Below, one piece after another: positions 15,467 through 24,565 of a stretch of 55,325 nt of DNA. Numbering within the stretch: the stretch's first letter is position 1; every line of letters begins with the position of its first letter. Source of the stretch: Gammaproteobacteria bacterium (GTDB lineage: Bacteria; Pseudomonadota; Gammaproteobacteria; VBWC01). The notes below the pieces were generated by a model. That model was not told the DNA's origin, did not search any database, and saw only the letters and a program-made list of their open reading frames with translations. The position numbers and the translations under genes were made by a program. The stretch is from contig JAHFRU010000018.1 of assembly GCA_023266115.1 (NCBI GenBank), positions 1 to 55,325 of the forward strand. Reading direction: 5' to 3'.

Positions 15467-17960
15467 ATTTATCAAAACGAACGCGATCGCGGCCACGACC
15501 GCGGCCGCCGGCCTGTCGATCACCGGCATAGCCGGCGCGGCGACCGGCGCCAGCAAGATACGCTGGGACAAGGCGCCGTGCCGCTTTTGCGGTGTCGGTT
15601 GCGGTGTCATGGTCGGTACGAAGAACGGCCGTGTCGTCGCAACGCAGGCGGACGTGCTCGCGCCGGTCAATCGCGGCCTGAACTGCGTCAAGGGTTATTA
15701 CCTGTCGAAGATCATGTACGGCGCCGACCGGTTGACCACGCCGTTGCTGCGCATGACGGACGGCAAGTTCGACAAGAATGGCACGTTCACGCCGATCAGC
15801 TGGGACCAGGCGTTCGACATCATGGCCGAAAAGTACAAGGCGGCGCTGAAGACCAGCGGGCCATCGTCGGTCGGCATGTTCGGCTCCGGTCAATGGACGA
15901 TCTGGGAAGGTTACGCGGCGGTCAAGTTCATGAAGGCCGGCCTGCGCTCGAACAACCTCGACCCGAACGCACGGCACTGCATGGCCTCGGCGGCGGCCGG
16001 TTTCATGCGCACCTTCGGCATGGACGAGCCGATGGGCTGTTACGACGACTTCGAGCACGCCGACGCGTTCGTACTGTGGGGCTCGAACATGGCGGAGATG
16101 CACCCGGTGTTGTGGACACGCCTGACCGACCGCCGGCTGAGCAACGAGCACGTGCGCGTGGCGGTGCTGTCGACGTTTCGTCATCGCTGCTTCGATCTCG
16201 CCGATCTGGGCATGATATTCACGCCGCAGTCCGATATCGCGATACTGAACTACATCGCCAATTACATCATCCAGTCCGGCAGCGTCAACGACGACTTCGT
16301 CGGCAAGCATGTTAACTTCAAGCGCGGCGTGACGGATATCGGTTACGGCCTGCGACCGGATCATCCGTTGCAAAAGGCGGCGGCAAACGCCGAGCATGCG
16401 AATGACGCCGAGCCGATGACGTTCGAGGAATACAAGGCGTTTGTCGCCGAGTACACGCTGCAGAAGGCGCACGAGATCTCCGGTGTACCGAAGACCGACC
16501 TCGAAAAGCTCGCGCAGCTCTACGCCGACCCGAAGATCAAGGTGATGTCGCTGTGGACCATGGGTGTCAACCAGCACACGCGCGGCACCTGGGTGAATAA
16601 CCTGCTCTATAACATCCACCTGCTGACCGGCAAGATCGCCGAGCCCGGCAACAGTCCGTTCTCGCTGACCGGCCAGCCGTCGGCCTGCGGTACGGCGCGC
16701 GAGGTCGGCACGTTTTCGCATCGCCTGCCGGCGGACATGGTGGTGACAAAGAAAGAACACCGCGACCTCGCCGAGACGCACTGGCAATTACCCGAAGGCA
16801 CGATCCCGGACAAGCCCGGCTATCACGCCGTGCAGCAGAACCGCATGCTGCGCGACGGCAAACTGAATGTGTACTGGACGCAGTGCGTCAACAACATCCA
16901 GGCCGGCGCCAATCTGCTGGAAGAAGGACTGCCCGGCTATCGGCATCCCGATAATTTCATCATCGTATCGGACGCGTATCCGACGGTCTCGGCAATGGCC
17001 GCGGACCTCGTGCTGCCTACAGCGATGTGGGTCGAGAAGGAAGGCGCCTACGGCAATGCCGAGCGGCGCACACAGTTCTGGCGCCAGCAGGTGAAGGCGC
17101 CGGGCGACGCGCGCTCCGATGTGTGGCAGATCGTCGAGTTTTCCAAGCGCCTGAAGGTGGACGATGTCTGGCCGGAAGAGCTGATCGCGAAGAAACCGGA
17201 ATACAAAAACAAGACGCTCTACGACATCTTGTTCGCGAACGGTGTCGTGAACCGGTATCCGCTGGCGCAGGTCGCACAGGGCTATGACAACGACGAATCG
17301 CAGGCATTCGGTTTCTATTTACAGAAAGGCCTGTTTGAGGAATACGCGCAGTTCGGTCGCGGCCACGGTCACGACCTCGCCGACTTCGACCGGTATCACA
17401 GCGAGCGCGGCCTGCGCTGGCCGGTGGTTGATGGCAAGGAAACGCAATGGCGTTACCGCGAGGGCCTTGATCCCTACGTCGCGAAAGGCAAGGACGTCGA
17501 GTTCTACGGCCATGCCGACGGCCGTGCGATTATCTTTGCGTTGCCGTATGAGCCACCGCCCGAGGTGCCAGACGCCGAATTCGATCTGTGGCTGGTCACC
17601 GGCCGCGTGCTCGAACACTGGCACTCGGGCACGATGACACGCCGCGTGCCGGAACTGCATCGTGCGGTGACCGATGCCTATGTCTACATGCACCCGGATG
17701 ACGCGAAGGCGCGCGGCCTGAAACGCGGCATGGCAGCCATACTGCAATCACGGCGCGGCGAAATCACCACGCTGGTCGAGACCCGCGGCCGCAACCAGCC
17801 GCCGCCGGGCGTGGTGTTCGTGCCGTGGTTCGATGAAAGCCGGCTGATCAACAAGCTGACACTGGATGCCACCTGTCCGATCTCGAAACAGACGGATTAC
17901 AAGAAATGCGCGGTGCGCATCGTCAAGGCGCCGATACCGGCGCCGGGAGCGTCAGCATGA
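15447..17960 (+). CDS. napA: NapA, periplasmic nitrate reductase catalytic subunit
   Basis: An 837-residue molybdoenzyme, normal for NapA. Twin-arginine signal [12 protein letters not shown] at residues 5-16; 4Fe-4S cluster cysteines C45, C48, C52 and C80 (CRFCGVGC...NCVKG); Mo-ligand Cys178 in NARHCMASA. The C-terminus ([17 protein letters not shown] and [16 protein letters not shown]) is the molybdopterin-binding cap found in NapA. It reduces nitrate to nitrite in the periplasm with electrons from NapB. AGAGGAAG precedes the ATG at 15447. Its TGA overlaps the ATG of napB. Confidence 0.97.
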   Translation: MKLTRREFIKTNAIAATTAAAGLSITGIAGAATGASKIRWDKAPCRFCGVGCGVMVGTKNGRVVATQADVLAPVNRGLNCVKGYYLSKIMYGADRLTTPLLRMTDGKFDKNGTFTPISWDQAFDIMAEKYKAALKTSGPSSVGMFGSGQWTIWEGYAAVKFMKAGLRSNNLDPNARHCMASAAAGFMRTFGMDEPMGCYDDFEHADAFVLWGSNMAEMHPVLWTRLTDRRLSNEHVRVAVLSTFRHRCFDLADLGMIFTPQSDIAILNYIANYIIQSGSVNDDFVGKHVNFKRGVTDIGYGLRPDHPLQKAAANAEHANDAEPMTFEEYKAFVAEYTLQKAHEISGVPKTDLEKLAQLYADPKIKVMSLWTMGVNQHTRGTWVNNLLYNIHLLTGKIAEPGNSPFSLTGQPSACGTAREVGTFSHRLPADMVVTKKEHRDLAETHWQLPEGTIPDKPGYHAVQQNRMLRDGKLNVYWTQCVNNIQAGANLLEEGLPGYRHPDNFIIVSDAYPTVSAMAADLVLPTAMWVEKEGAYGNAERRTQFWRQQVKAPGDARSDVWQIVEFSKRLKVDDVWPEELIAKKPEYKNKTLYDILFANGVVNRYPLAQVAQGYDNDESQAFGFYLQKGLFEEYAQFGRGHGHDLADFDRYHSERGLRWPVVDGKETQWRYREGLDPYVAKGKDVEFYGHADGRAIIFALPYEPPPEVPDAEFDLWLVTGRVLEHWHSGTMTRRVPELHRAVTDAYVYMHPDDAKARGLKRGMAAILQSRRGEITTLVETRGRNQPPPGVVFVPWFDESRLINKLTLDATCPISKQTDYKKCAVRIVKAPIPAPGASA

Positions 17961-18415
17961 TGAAGCTTGATATTCATATGGGGTTGCAGCGCGGCCTGAT
18001 CGTGGCAAGCGCCGTGTTCGTCATGGCCGGCGCGGCGTTCGCCGAGGATGGCCTGACCTCGCTGCGCGGTAATGTGCCGATCGGGGACAGCAGCCCTGCG
18101 CCGGCGATCTCGCACTGGCAACGGGATGACCAGCTCATCGAGCGCAATTTTGCGGAGCAGCCGCCGCTGATACCGCACCATATCAAGAACTACAGGATCG
18201 ATCTGCATAGCAACAAATGCCTGACCTGCCATAACCGGGCGACCGCGCAGAAGACCGGCGCGCCCGAGATCGGACCGACGCATTTCTTCGATCGCGACGG
18301 CAACCCGACAACCGGCGTATCACCGCGGCGTTACTTCTGCCTGCAATGCCATGTGCCGCAGAAGTCGGTAAAACCGCTGGTCGAGAACACGTTCCGCAAT
18401 GCAAACACAGAATAA
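17957..18415 (+). CDS. napB: NapB, diheme cytochrome c subunit
   Basis: A 152-residue protein with an N-terminal signal peptide ([16 protein letters not shown]). Two heme-binding motifs, CLTCH and CLQCH, and the NapB-specific PPLIPHHI and NKCLTCHNR context are present. It passes electrons from NapC to NapA in the periplasm. The ATG overlaps the napA stop (ATGA at 17957-17960). An internal ATG two codons before the hydrophobic stretch is less likely. Confidence 0.95.
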   Translation: MMKLDIHMGLQRGLIVASAVFVMAGAAFAEDGLTSLRGNVPIGDSSPAPAISHWQRDDQLIERNFAEQPPLIPHHIKNYRIDLHSNKCLTCHNRATAQKTGAPEIGPTHFFDRDGNPTTGVSPRRYFCLQCHVPQKSVKPLVENTFRNANTE

Positions 18416-18438
18416 CGAACAGAACAACAGGAACTCCG

Positions 18439-19038
18439 ATGACTGATAACACTTCCGCAGGTCCGTTGACGCGCTGCTGGCGCGCGCTCTGGAAACCCGG
18501 CACACGCTACGCGACCGGCACGCTGCTGATCGGCGGCTTTATCGCCGGCATTATCTTCTGGGGCGGCTTCAATACCGCGATGGAGATGACCAACAAGGAG
18601 AAATTCTGCATCGGCTGCCACGAGATGCGCGACTTCGTATACAAGGAGTATCAGGACTCCGTCCATTACAACAACCGCACCGGCGTGCGCGCCACCTGCC
18701 CGGACTGCCACGTACCGAAAGCATGGATACACAAGGTGGTGCGCAAGATCCAGGCGAGCAACGAGGTGCTGCATAAAGTGCTCGGCAGCATTGCTACCGA
18801 AGAGAAGTTTGAGGCAAAACGTCTCGAACTCGCAAAAAACGTCTGGCGCACGATGAAAGAAACCAATTCCCGCGAATGCCGCAACTGCCACGACTATCAG
18901 TCCATGGACTACATGGAACAGGCCACCCGCTCCTCCCGAAGCCATCAAAGCGGATTCGACCAGGGCCTCACCTGCATCGATTGCCACAAGGGTATCGCGC
19001 ACTCACTGCCGAAGGGATTCGAGGACGGGAAGTTGTAG
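18439..19038 (+). CDS. napC: NapC, tetraheme quinol-oxidising cytochrome
   Basis: A 199-residue NapC/NirT-type protein. One N-terminal membrane anchor (TGTLLIGGFIAGIIFWGGF) is followed by four heme motifs: CIGCHEM, CPDCH, CRNCH and CIDCHKGIAH. It oxidises quinol in the inner membrane and reduces NapB. AACAGGAACTCCG precedes the ATG at 18439, 23 bases after napB. With no napGH in the operon, this should be the only quinol route to NapAB visible here. Confidence 0.95.
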   Translation: MTDNTSAGPLTRCWRALWKPGTRYATGTLLIGGFIAGIIFWGGFNTAMEMTNKEKFCIGCHEMRDFVYKEYQDSVHYNNRTGVRATCPDCHVPKAWIHKVVRKIQASNEVLHKVLGSIATEEKFEAKRLELAKNVWRTMKETNSRECRNCHDYQSMDYMEQATRSSRSHQSGFDQGLTCIDCHKGIAHSLPKGFEDGKL

Positions 19039-19119
19039 TCTGTCGCGATAGCGGTCATTCAGCTAGCGATATTGAACTGCTGGTTACGGCCAGGAGCGGA
19101 CGTTGAGCATGCTCAATGA

Positions 19120-19433
19120 TACAGTGCCCTGAACCCGTTCCCGATTTCTTGCGTTTGCGTCGTCGGAATAGCGGTTTGGCTTGGGTATGGAGCCGCACGA
19201 TACACTTGTGATTGACCCTCTCTTTCCGCTGGTGTTGGCGCAGCTTCAGGTAGATCATGCAGGCGCTGTAACGCTCCGGTGGGCGCTGGTCCAGCACCAC
19301 AATCTGCTCTCGCAGGTTCACAATGTGCTTTTCCGTGTCGCCCCTTTCACACCGCGGTCAGCAGCTTCTTCAGCCGCCCCCTCTCCGTCTACAGAGCCTT
19401 TGATCGTTTAGCCTCCGACAACCTGTTCTTCAT
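19120..19433 (-). pseudogene. IS3-family transposase relic
   Basis: A decayed minus-strand fragment in the 595-base gap 19039-19633. From an ATG at 19433 a peptide MKNRLSEAKRSKAL, a stop, then TERGRLKKLLTAV resembles the end of IS3 OrfA. A shifted frame (19055-19321) with MIYLKLRQHQRKERVNHKCIVRLHTQ and RRRKRKK (two motifs, separated by a few residues) resembles an OrfB segment. Stops and frame changes show it is inactive. The remainder of the gap (19440-19633) shows nothing clear. Confidence 0.6.
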
Positions 19434-19633
19434 GTCTGATCTCCTTCGGACTCTAAACCAGTATGCTACTCAAATGCGGTGAGTCGTCGCTATTACTAAA
19501 ATATGAATGCTGTATTCAGGGAATACAGACCATCGAATACGTTCTTTTATCGTTCAAGATCCACGCGCCGGACCTCACTATCGAGCGTCATATTCAGGCA
19601 GTAGATAGCAGAGCTGGTAGGCCTCCAGAACGA

Positions 19634-21760
19634 TTATGAAGAGGCCGTTGAATCGTAATTCTGGCCGTCGTCGATTGGTGTCGTCTTTCTACCCTGATCA
19701 TGAGGTACACCAACAGTAACTGACCCTGTACAACTTCCGCCCCGGCCGTCATTCGCGGTAAAACCGATACGGTATACCCGGCCGTTACCCTTGCCAGAAC
19801 GTTCTGCACGCAGCTGCGCTTGCGCTTCGCCGATCCCGAATCCGTCAGGCGCTGTGTCTCCGTCACCCTTAGCGTTTACAGGTTCGTCTTGCGTGATAGC
19901 ATCCACGCGCATCGTTACTGGATCACTGTCAGGATCACTGACACCTCGAATAGCAACCGTCGCTGGTTTATGGTTCGGTGGCCACAACTTCCCGACGCCG
20001 GGCATGGCCCCAGAGCAATCCGGCGGGCTGTTACTTGGTGTTATTGCCGGAACCACCATAGATGCGATACCCTTCAATTGGCTGTACGAGCAGTTATTGC
20101 CCTCATCGAGCTCAACGACTAAATCCGTTGCATCGGCGCAAGCGGCTAGATAGTAAGTGGCTTCAGAAAGGCCGGCCGGTATCGTAAATTCTAGTGTTGA
20201 CCCATTATCCAGCTCCTCTGGAATGAGATCCTTGACGTTCCGCTCGCCTAGCACAATTGCTGTCGCGGGGTTGACCGGTTGCTGATCAGAAAGATAGTAG
20301 CGAGTCGTTGAGGATATTGACGGAAGATTTCCGATATTCGTGGTAACGTCGCTTATAAATACCGAATTACCGCCCTTTGATATAATCATCGGCGGCATGA
20401 AAAAAGGTACCGCCATATCTGGTCCGCCGTTCCAGGTTACCTTCGCCTCACCACCCAGACTTCCTGCATCTAGAAAAGCAATGACAGGTATTCGCAACGT
20501 TGAAAGGTCACCTGCAGCGGCAACCATGGTTTCCGGCCGTGGCATATATCGAGACGGTTCCTCGCCAAGTATCACGATGGTGTCAGTGCCAACGCGTTTA
20601 CCGACGTAACTAAATGTCGCCATGCCGTTGGGATCGGTGTTTACGGTGCGCCCTAATCCCGAGTGGGGCCCATCGATAATGTAAAAGGGGATTCTCTCGC
20701 CGACAATGGGTTCATTGTTATGGGCGACATTGGTCAGCGTCGCGGTCACACTGTGTTGAGTGCCTATCGGTAGCTCAGCTCGCTCTGGTGTCAAGGTCAG
20801 CTTTGGTTCAAACGGGATGGGTGTATCCGATGTATATTCAATGAGTTTTTGAGCATTCAACCGCACCAGATCAAATACTTCCTGTCGACGCTGTGCAGAA
20901 ATACTCTGGGTGATGGTCGTCAACAACGTATGCAGGCGGTTCTTGGCCAACGTGCCGTCTTCCGCGTTTAGCGCATCTCTTGCCGAGGCCAGTTGCGCCA
21001 CCAATGCGTCCGCCAGAATGGTATCCATGATCCACCCTTTCTGGATAGACCTATCAATGTCGTTCCGCACCTGATCCCAGTGGGTAAACGACCCTAACCG
21101 AACGGCGGCGGGGCCGAGTGTCTCCGAGGTATATCGAATCTGGGCGCTGATTTCGCGGGCCCGCTCGCCTTCTTCATCACTGGTCCCCTCTGTATCCGTT
21201 GATATATAAATCCAATCCGGAATAAACACTATCTTACGAAAGGTCGGTGGAGCAACGGTAAAGAGTTCGAATCCGCCTGTCGTTTCACCAGGAAGAATTT
21301 TATCGTTCTGCCCAACAGCGGTGAGAATATCGCTGCTTGAAATAAACGCTGTACCACGAGCAGCGATACTACCTCGCCAGCCAGCAGGTACAGTGAGGCC
21401 GAACGGAATCACCGGCACACTATCAAATCCGGCCAGCGTTTCCAATGCTTCGGTAAAGGTGATATTGGTGATGCCATACGGTATGACAAAATCAACATCA
21501 CTAAAGGTAAGATTTCCCGGCGAGGGATTCGACACATCAATGTGTATCCCGTCGATCTCGCCGGTGTTGCTGGCCGGATTAGTCACCGTATATTCGTAGG
21601 TATACCGGTCGGTCACCGCATTGTAAGATACCGTCGCGCTGACTCCCACATTGTCCAGCACCGGAATCGGGAGCGCGCCATCCAGCTGGCTCCACGAAGA
21701 TGCGTGGAAGCTGAAAAGCAATACAGTCCCGATCAACTGAGCCCGGCGCATTCGAAACAT
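19634..21760 (-). CDS. Secreted protein with Ig-like/CARDB-type domains
   Basis: A 708-residue exported protein. The ATG at 21760 is chosen because CGGAGATC precedes it and it gives a signal peptide (AQLIGTVLLFSFHASSWS). After a beta-rich N-terminal part, a segment beginning LTLTPERAELPIGTQHSVTATL resembles a bacterial Ig-like domain. VFISDVTTNIGN to LVVELDEGNNC looks like CARDB, and the C-terminal part (LWPPNHKPATVAI, GVSDPDSDPV, GFTANDGRGGSC) resembles another extracellular repeat domain. I cannot name its function. It follows the M15-like gene by 25 bases, so the two are probably one operon. Confidence 0.8.
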   Translation of the reverse strand: MFRMRRAQLIGTVLLFSFHASSWSQLDGALPIPVLDNVGVSATVSYNAVTDRYTYEYTVTNPASNTGEIDGIHIDVSNPSPGNLTFSDVDFVIPYGITNITFTEALETLAGFDSVPVIPFGLTVPAGWRGSIAARGTAFISSSDILTAVGQNDKILPGETTGGFELFTVAPPTFRKIVFIPDWIYISTDTEGTSDEEGERAREISAQIRYTSETLGPAAVRLGSFTHWDQVRNDIDRSIQKGWIMDTILADALVAQLASARDALNAEDGTLAKNRLHTLLTTITQSISAQRRQEVFDLVRLNAQKLIEYTSDTPIPFEPKLTLTPERAELPIGTQHSVTATLTNVAHNNEPIVGERIPFYIIDGPHSGLGRTVNTDPNGMATFSYVGKRVGTDTIVILGEEPSRYMPRPETMVAAAGDLSTLRIPVIAFLDAGSLGGEAKVTWNGGPDMAVPFFMPPMIISKGGNSVFISDVTTNIGNLPSISSTTRYYLSDQQPVNPATAIVLGERNVKDLIPEELDNGSTLEFTIPAGLSEATYYLAACADATDLVVELDEGNNCSYSQLKGIASMVVPAITPSNSPPDCSGAMPGVGKLWPPNHKPATVAIRGVSDPDSDPVTMRVDAITQDEPVNAKGDGDTAPDGFGIGEAQAQLRAERSGKGNGRVYRIGFTANDGRGGSCTGSVTVGVPHDQGRKTTPIDDGQNYDSTASS

Positions 21761-21785
21761 GTCACTGATCTCCGTTGTATCGTGA

Positions 21786-22754
21786 TTAGAATTGGGTATG
21801 GTAGTAGATACCCGTGGGATCGTCAGGGGGCACAAATTGACCACTCTTGTTTTCACAGCGCAACAGCGGGCGCGCGGCGCCGCCGGCAACCTCCTCGACA
21901 ATGCCACGAAGAACCGTGTTTTGAAAGCACGCAATCGGCACGCCGCCGCCGTCGGTTGGATTAATATCCACGTCAAACCCTCGCCTGTGACTATGATGGG
22001 GCGGAATCCAATTTGCCTCGAAATCCATCAGACCACCTTTAATCAAACTGATGTCGTTGACACTAAGTTGTCTCTCCGTTTTTCTTTGATAGTTAGCGGC
22101 AATCCGCTGTAATTTCGTTAACGTAGACGGCGTGCCGTACACGCCGTCTGGATGCGTCGCTTCGTCTCCCCGCACCACGATATAGTTGCTCATGGGCGGT
22201 ACAGTCAGTTTTTCCAGGCCACCGACACCAACGTCGAAAACAATATCAAAACGCCAGCTAATTTCATCAAAACAACTGCTTACACAGTGCCAACCGAAGG
22301 GCAGTGTCATACTGCCATATGCCTTCAAGTTTCCTGAAACTTCCGGAAGCGGATGATAGACAGCGGCGCCCCTAAAGGGGACACCAGCGCCCAAAGTCAA
22401 ACCGGAAACCCCTAGCGGAGTCGGATCCTGGTCAGCCGTGTATTCCACCTGACGCCCGCCTAACAGATTCGGACGGACACCGCTATAATGATTGTGACCG
22501 CCGTTATTGTTTAAGTCTGTGACCGGAGCGGCAATCCCGATCAGTAGATGTGTAAAAGTACAGTTTATAGGCGCGCCGCTACGTACATCGTAGCAAGAGT
22601 AAAACGCGATCGCATTGCTTACAGATAAGGCCATTGAGGGCTCTTTTTGAGCCGGGTGTTGAATAATTGTTATCCCCCAAGCTAAGCCAGGACTGGCAAG
22701 TGTCACTAGCACGGCCAAACTTAAGCCAATAACTCGAATTTGTCTGTTTCGCAT
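21786..22754 (-). CDS. Secreted protein with M15-like metallopeptidase motif
   Basis: A 322-residue protein with a signal peptide (IGLSLAVLVTLASPGLAWG). The middle part is unfamiliar. The C-terminal quarter has HHSHRRGFDVDINPTDGG, which fits the H-x-x-G-x-x-x-D zinc motif of D,D-carboxypeptidase-like (M15/MepA) enzymes, and the last residues GIYYHTQF could supply a further His ligand. Peptidoglycan or peptide hydrolysis is an inference from this motif only. TCAGGAG lies before the ATG at 22754. It leads the two-gene unit and lies downstream of the tandem CRP-type sites. Confidence 0.7.
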   Translation of the reverse strand: MRNRQIRVIGLSLAVLVTLASPGLAWGITIIQHPAQKEPSMALSVSNAIAFYSCYDVRSGAPINCTFTHLLIGIAAPVTDLNNNGGHNHYSGVRPNLLGGRQVEYTADQDPTPLGVSGLTLGAGVPFRGAAVYHPLPEVSGNLKAYGSMTLPFGWHCVSSCFDEISWRFDIVFDVGVGGLEKLTVPPMSNYIVVRGDEATHPDGVYGTPSTLTKLQRIAANYQRKTERQLSVNDISLIKGGLMDFEANWIPPHHSHRRGFDVDINPTDGGGVPIACFQNTVLRGIVEEVAGGAARPLLRCENKSGQFVPPDDPTGIYYHTQF

Positions 22755-22856
22755 AATCGCTCCTGAAGGACCCGACCAGCTTCCGCGCGACGCCAGTACC
22801 CTGCCTAACGACTCACATACCTGCGTTTATTTATCCGCTAATAGCTTCCGATATTT

Positions 22857-22902
22857 TGTGAACTGCGTCACAGTTTCGAGTGATAGTGTGATGCGAATCA
22901 CA
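22857..22902 (-). promoter_or_regulatory. Tandem CRP-type operator sites
   Basis: Two perfect matches to TGTGA-N6-TCACA: TGTGAACTGCGTCACA (22857-22872) and TGTGATGCGAATCACA (22887-22902), centres 30 bases apart, about three helix turns. They lie 103-148 bases before the start of the M15-like gene. A GATAAA hexamer (minus strand, 22830-22835) could be a -10; a start near 22823 would place the proximal site at about -41.5, the class II position. Control by a CRP/Vfr-like protein is inferred. Confidence 0.65.
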
Positions 22903-23298
22903 ATCTCTACTAGCACACCCTTTTGATGCCATGCGTCGGAGATCCATCCTGACCCCACACTTGGTTCTTAGCACTGGACGACGCACGCGAGAAGACCGAG
23001 CACTGGCGGCGGGAATAGAATCGATTCTGGCCACACGGTTCGCTGAATGCCACAACGCTAGAACAGTTTCGGTAGGAGCAATCTGAAGTCGGATATCTCT
23101 AATTCCTGATGGTAAGTTATTCGGACGGACCTCACCATGTTAGATCTCATCATTTTAGAATTTAGTATCAGGATTTTATGGTGCCTCCCGTACCTGTACA
23201 ATCACGCCGCGCTCAATCCACATGTCTGTAATGGGGCCACCCAGCGCCTATTCGCTACGGCGCATAATTTTCTCCTACCCACGCATGGAGGAACGATC
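22903..23298. other. Gene-free stretch upstream of the recombinase
   Basis: No supported gene on either strand. Composition is more AT-rich than the neighbouring core genes. The right end carries GGAGGAACGATC, the ribosome-binding site of the recombinase. An in-frame extension of the recombinase to 23137 exists but lacks a ribosome-binding site and family resemblance. Confidence 0.5.
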
Positions 23299-23925
23299 AT
23301 GGACCTGCTTACCTATTCGCCTCAACGTCGTGTCCCCTGGAACAAGGGGAACCTGATCGGGCAGAAGCCGCCGCTGAAACTCAAGGAGATATGGGCGATC
23401 CGGATACGGTTACAGCTCGCCAAACATATGCGTGATCTCGCGCTTTTTAATCTGGCAATTGACAGCAAATTGCGCGCCTGTGATCTGGTCAGGCTCAAGC
23501 TCCGGGATATCGCTCACGGCAAACGCATTGCCCCGCGCGCGATCGTCATGCAGCAGAAGACTCAACAACCGGTTCAGTTCGAAATCACCGAACAAACCCG
23601 CGAGGCGGTTGCCAATTGGATTCAGCATGCGAACCTCGGCAGTGAGGATTATCTTTTTAAGAGTCGATTTCATCATTCCTCTCATCTATCGACGCGGCAA
23701 TACGCGAGGATCGTGGCATCGTGGGTTTCCCAGATAGGTCTTGATCCAACGAGGTACGGCACCCACTCGCTGCGGCGCACCAAGGTGTCGCTAATCTATC
23801 GACGAACCAAGAACCTGCGGGCTATCCAGTTGCTCCTCGGGCACACCAAGCTGGAAAGTACCGTTCGATATCTGGGAATCGAGGTGGATGACGCGCTGGA
23901 AATGGCCGAGCAGACCGAAGTCTAG
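23299..23925 (+). CDS. Small tyrosine recombinase, catalytic domain only
   Basis: A 208-residue protein consisting almost only of the phage-integrase catalytic domain. All catalytic residues are seen: Arg59 (SKLRACDL), Lys87 (QQKTQ), His156/Arg159 (THSLRR), His182 (LLGHTK) and the nucleophile Tyr191 (VRYLG). The N-terminal arm/SAM-like domain of XerC/D or IntI is missing. A strong GGAGGA precedes the ATG at 23299. Similar short recombinases are widespread on plasmids and islands in proteobacteria, as I recall. It may have mobilised the neighbouring low-GC secreted gene pair; no attachment-site pair was found. Confidence 0.9.
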   Translation: MDLLTYSPQRRVPWNKGNLIGQKPPLKLKEIWAIRIRLQLAKHMRDLALFNLAIDSKLRACDLVRLKLRDIAHGKRIAPRAIVMQQKTQQPVQFEITEQTREAVANWIQHANLGSEDYLFKSRFHHSSHLSTRQYARIVASWVSQIGLDPTRYGTHSLRRTKVSLIYRRTKNLRAIQLLLGHTKLESTVRYLGIEVDDALEMAEQTEV

Positions 23926-24077
23926 TGCCAATAAGGCCGGTAGGCGCCGTGACTAACGTTCAGGGTAGATTGTTAGTTTCTAGCCGGCTGATGACTGCTA
24001 TGGGTCGAATGTACTCGTCGGCAATCCATGCGCAAGCGTCGGCGGATTGCCTGAACGATAACACAACAGGTTCAACA

Positions 24078-24542
24078 TCACCCCGCACGGGACTCAAACC
24101 CGCGCCGAATGTTTTCCATGCGCCGGCGGTTGGTGCCGAAATCCGAATAGCCTTCGCGCGATGCGGAGCGGATATGGATCACGTGGTTTGCGGCATCCAG
24201 CCGCGCCTCGACGTCATCGACGAAGCGGAACAACGGCGTGCGGAATGTCGCCCACAGATAGCCGTCACTGTCGGTCTCGATGTTGCCACCCGCGTCCTGA
24301 ACATCTGCCCTGAACCGGCGCCAGGCGTCGTCCGGGTCACCGGCATAGCGAACGGGTGATATCGCAGCATTACCGCCTGACGATTCACTGCATACACAGT
24401 TCGGGGAAGCGGGACAGGCCGCGAGTCTGCCGTCGGTCAATCCCGGTGGCGTACCGCGGCGCGAACGGATCGCCAGCATGGTGAAACGCGCCAGCACGAT
24501 CGCGACGAGAATGACGGGTATCGCATAGAGCAGGGTCTGCAT
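24078..24542 (-). CDS. DUF1499 family protein
   Basis: A 154-residue protein. One N-terminal membrane helix (LLYAIPVILVAIVLARFTML) anchors it. The rest matches DUF1499: LAACPASPNCVCSES, the middle VRYAGDPDDAWRRF, GYLWATFRTPLFRFVDDVEARLD (a strongly conserved stretch) and a C-terminal SREGYSDFGTNRRRMENIR. The function is unknown; the family is widespread in proteobacteria and plants. It starts 23 bases after the VanZ-like gene and ends the long minus-strand run. The 150-base spacer to the recombinase shows no gene. Confidence 0.85.
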   Translation of the reverse strand: MQTLLYAIPVILVAIVLARFTMLAIRSRRGTPPGLTDGRLAACPASPNCVCSESSGGNAAISPVRYAGDPDDAWRRFRADVQDAGGNIETDSDGYLWATFRTPLFRFVDDVEARLDAANHVIHIRSASREGYSDFGTNRRRMENIRRGFESRAG

Positions 24543-24565
24543 AACAACCTCGGTTTTGAATACGG

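Noticed and set aside
15369-16787. Long minus-strand frame opposite napA
   Set aside because: Antisense of a highly conserved molybdoenzyme; codon content is typical of a shadow frame.
22831-23055. 74-codon minus-strand frame over the CRP-type sites
   Set aside because: Biased composition, no ribosome-binding site, and it would overlap the operator region.
23299-23925. Tyrosine recombinase as the missing integron integrase
   Set aside because: It lacks the N-terminal domain and the extra patch that define IntI, and lies 20 kb from the cassettes with no attI beside it.
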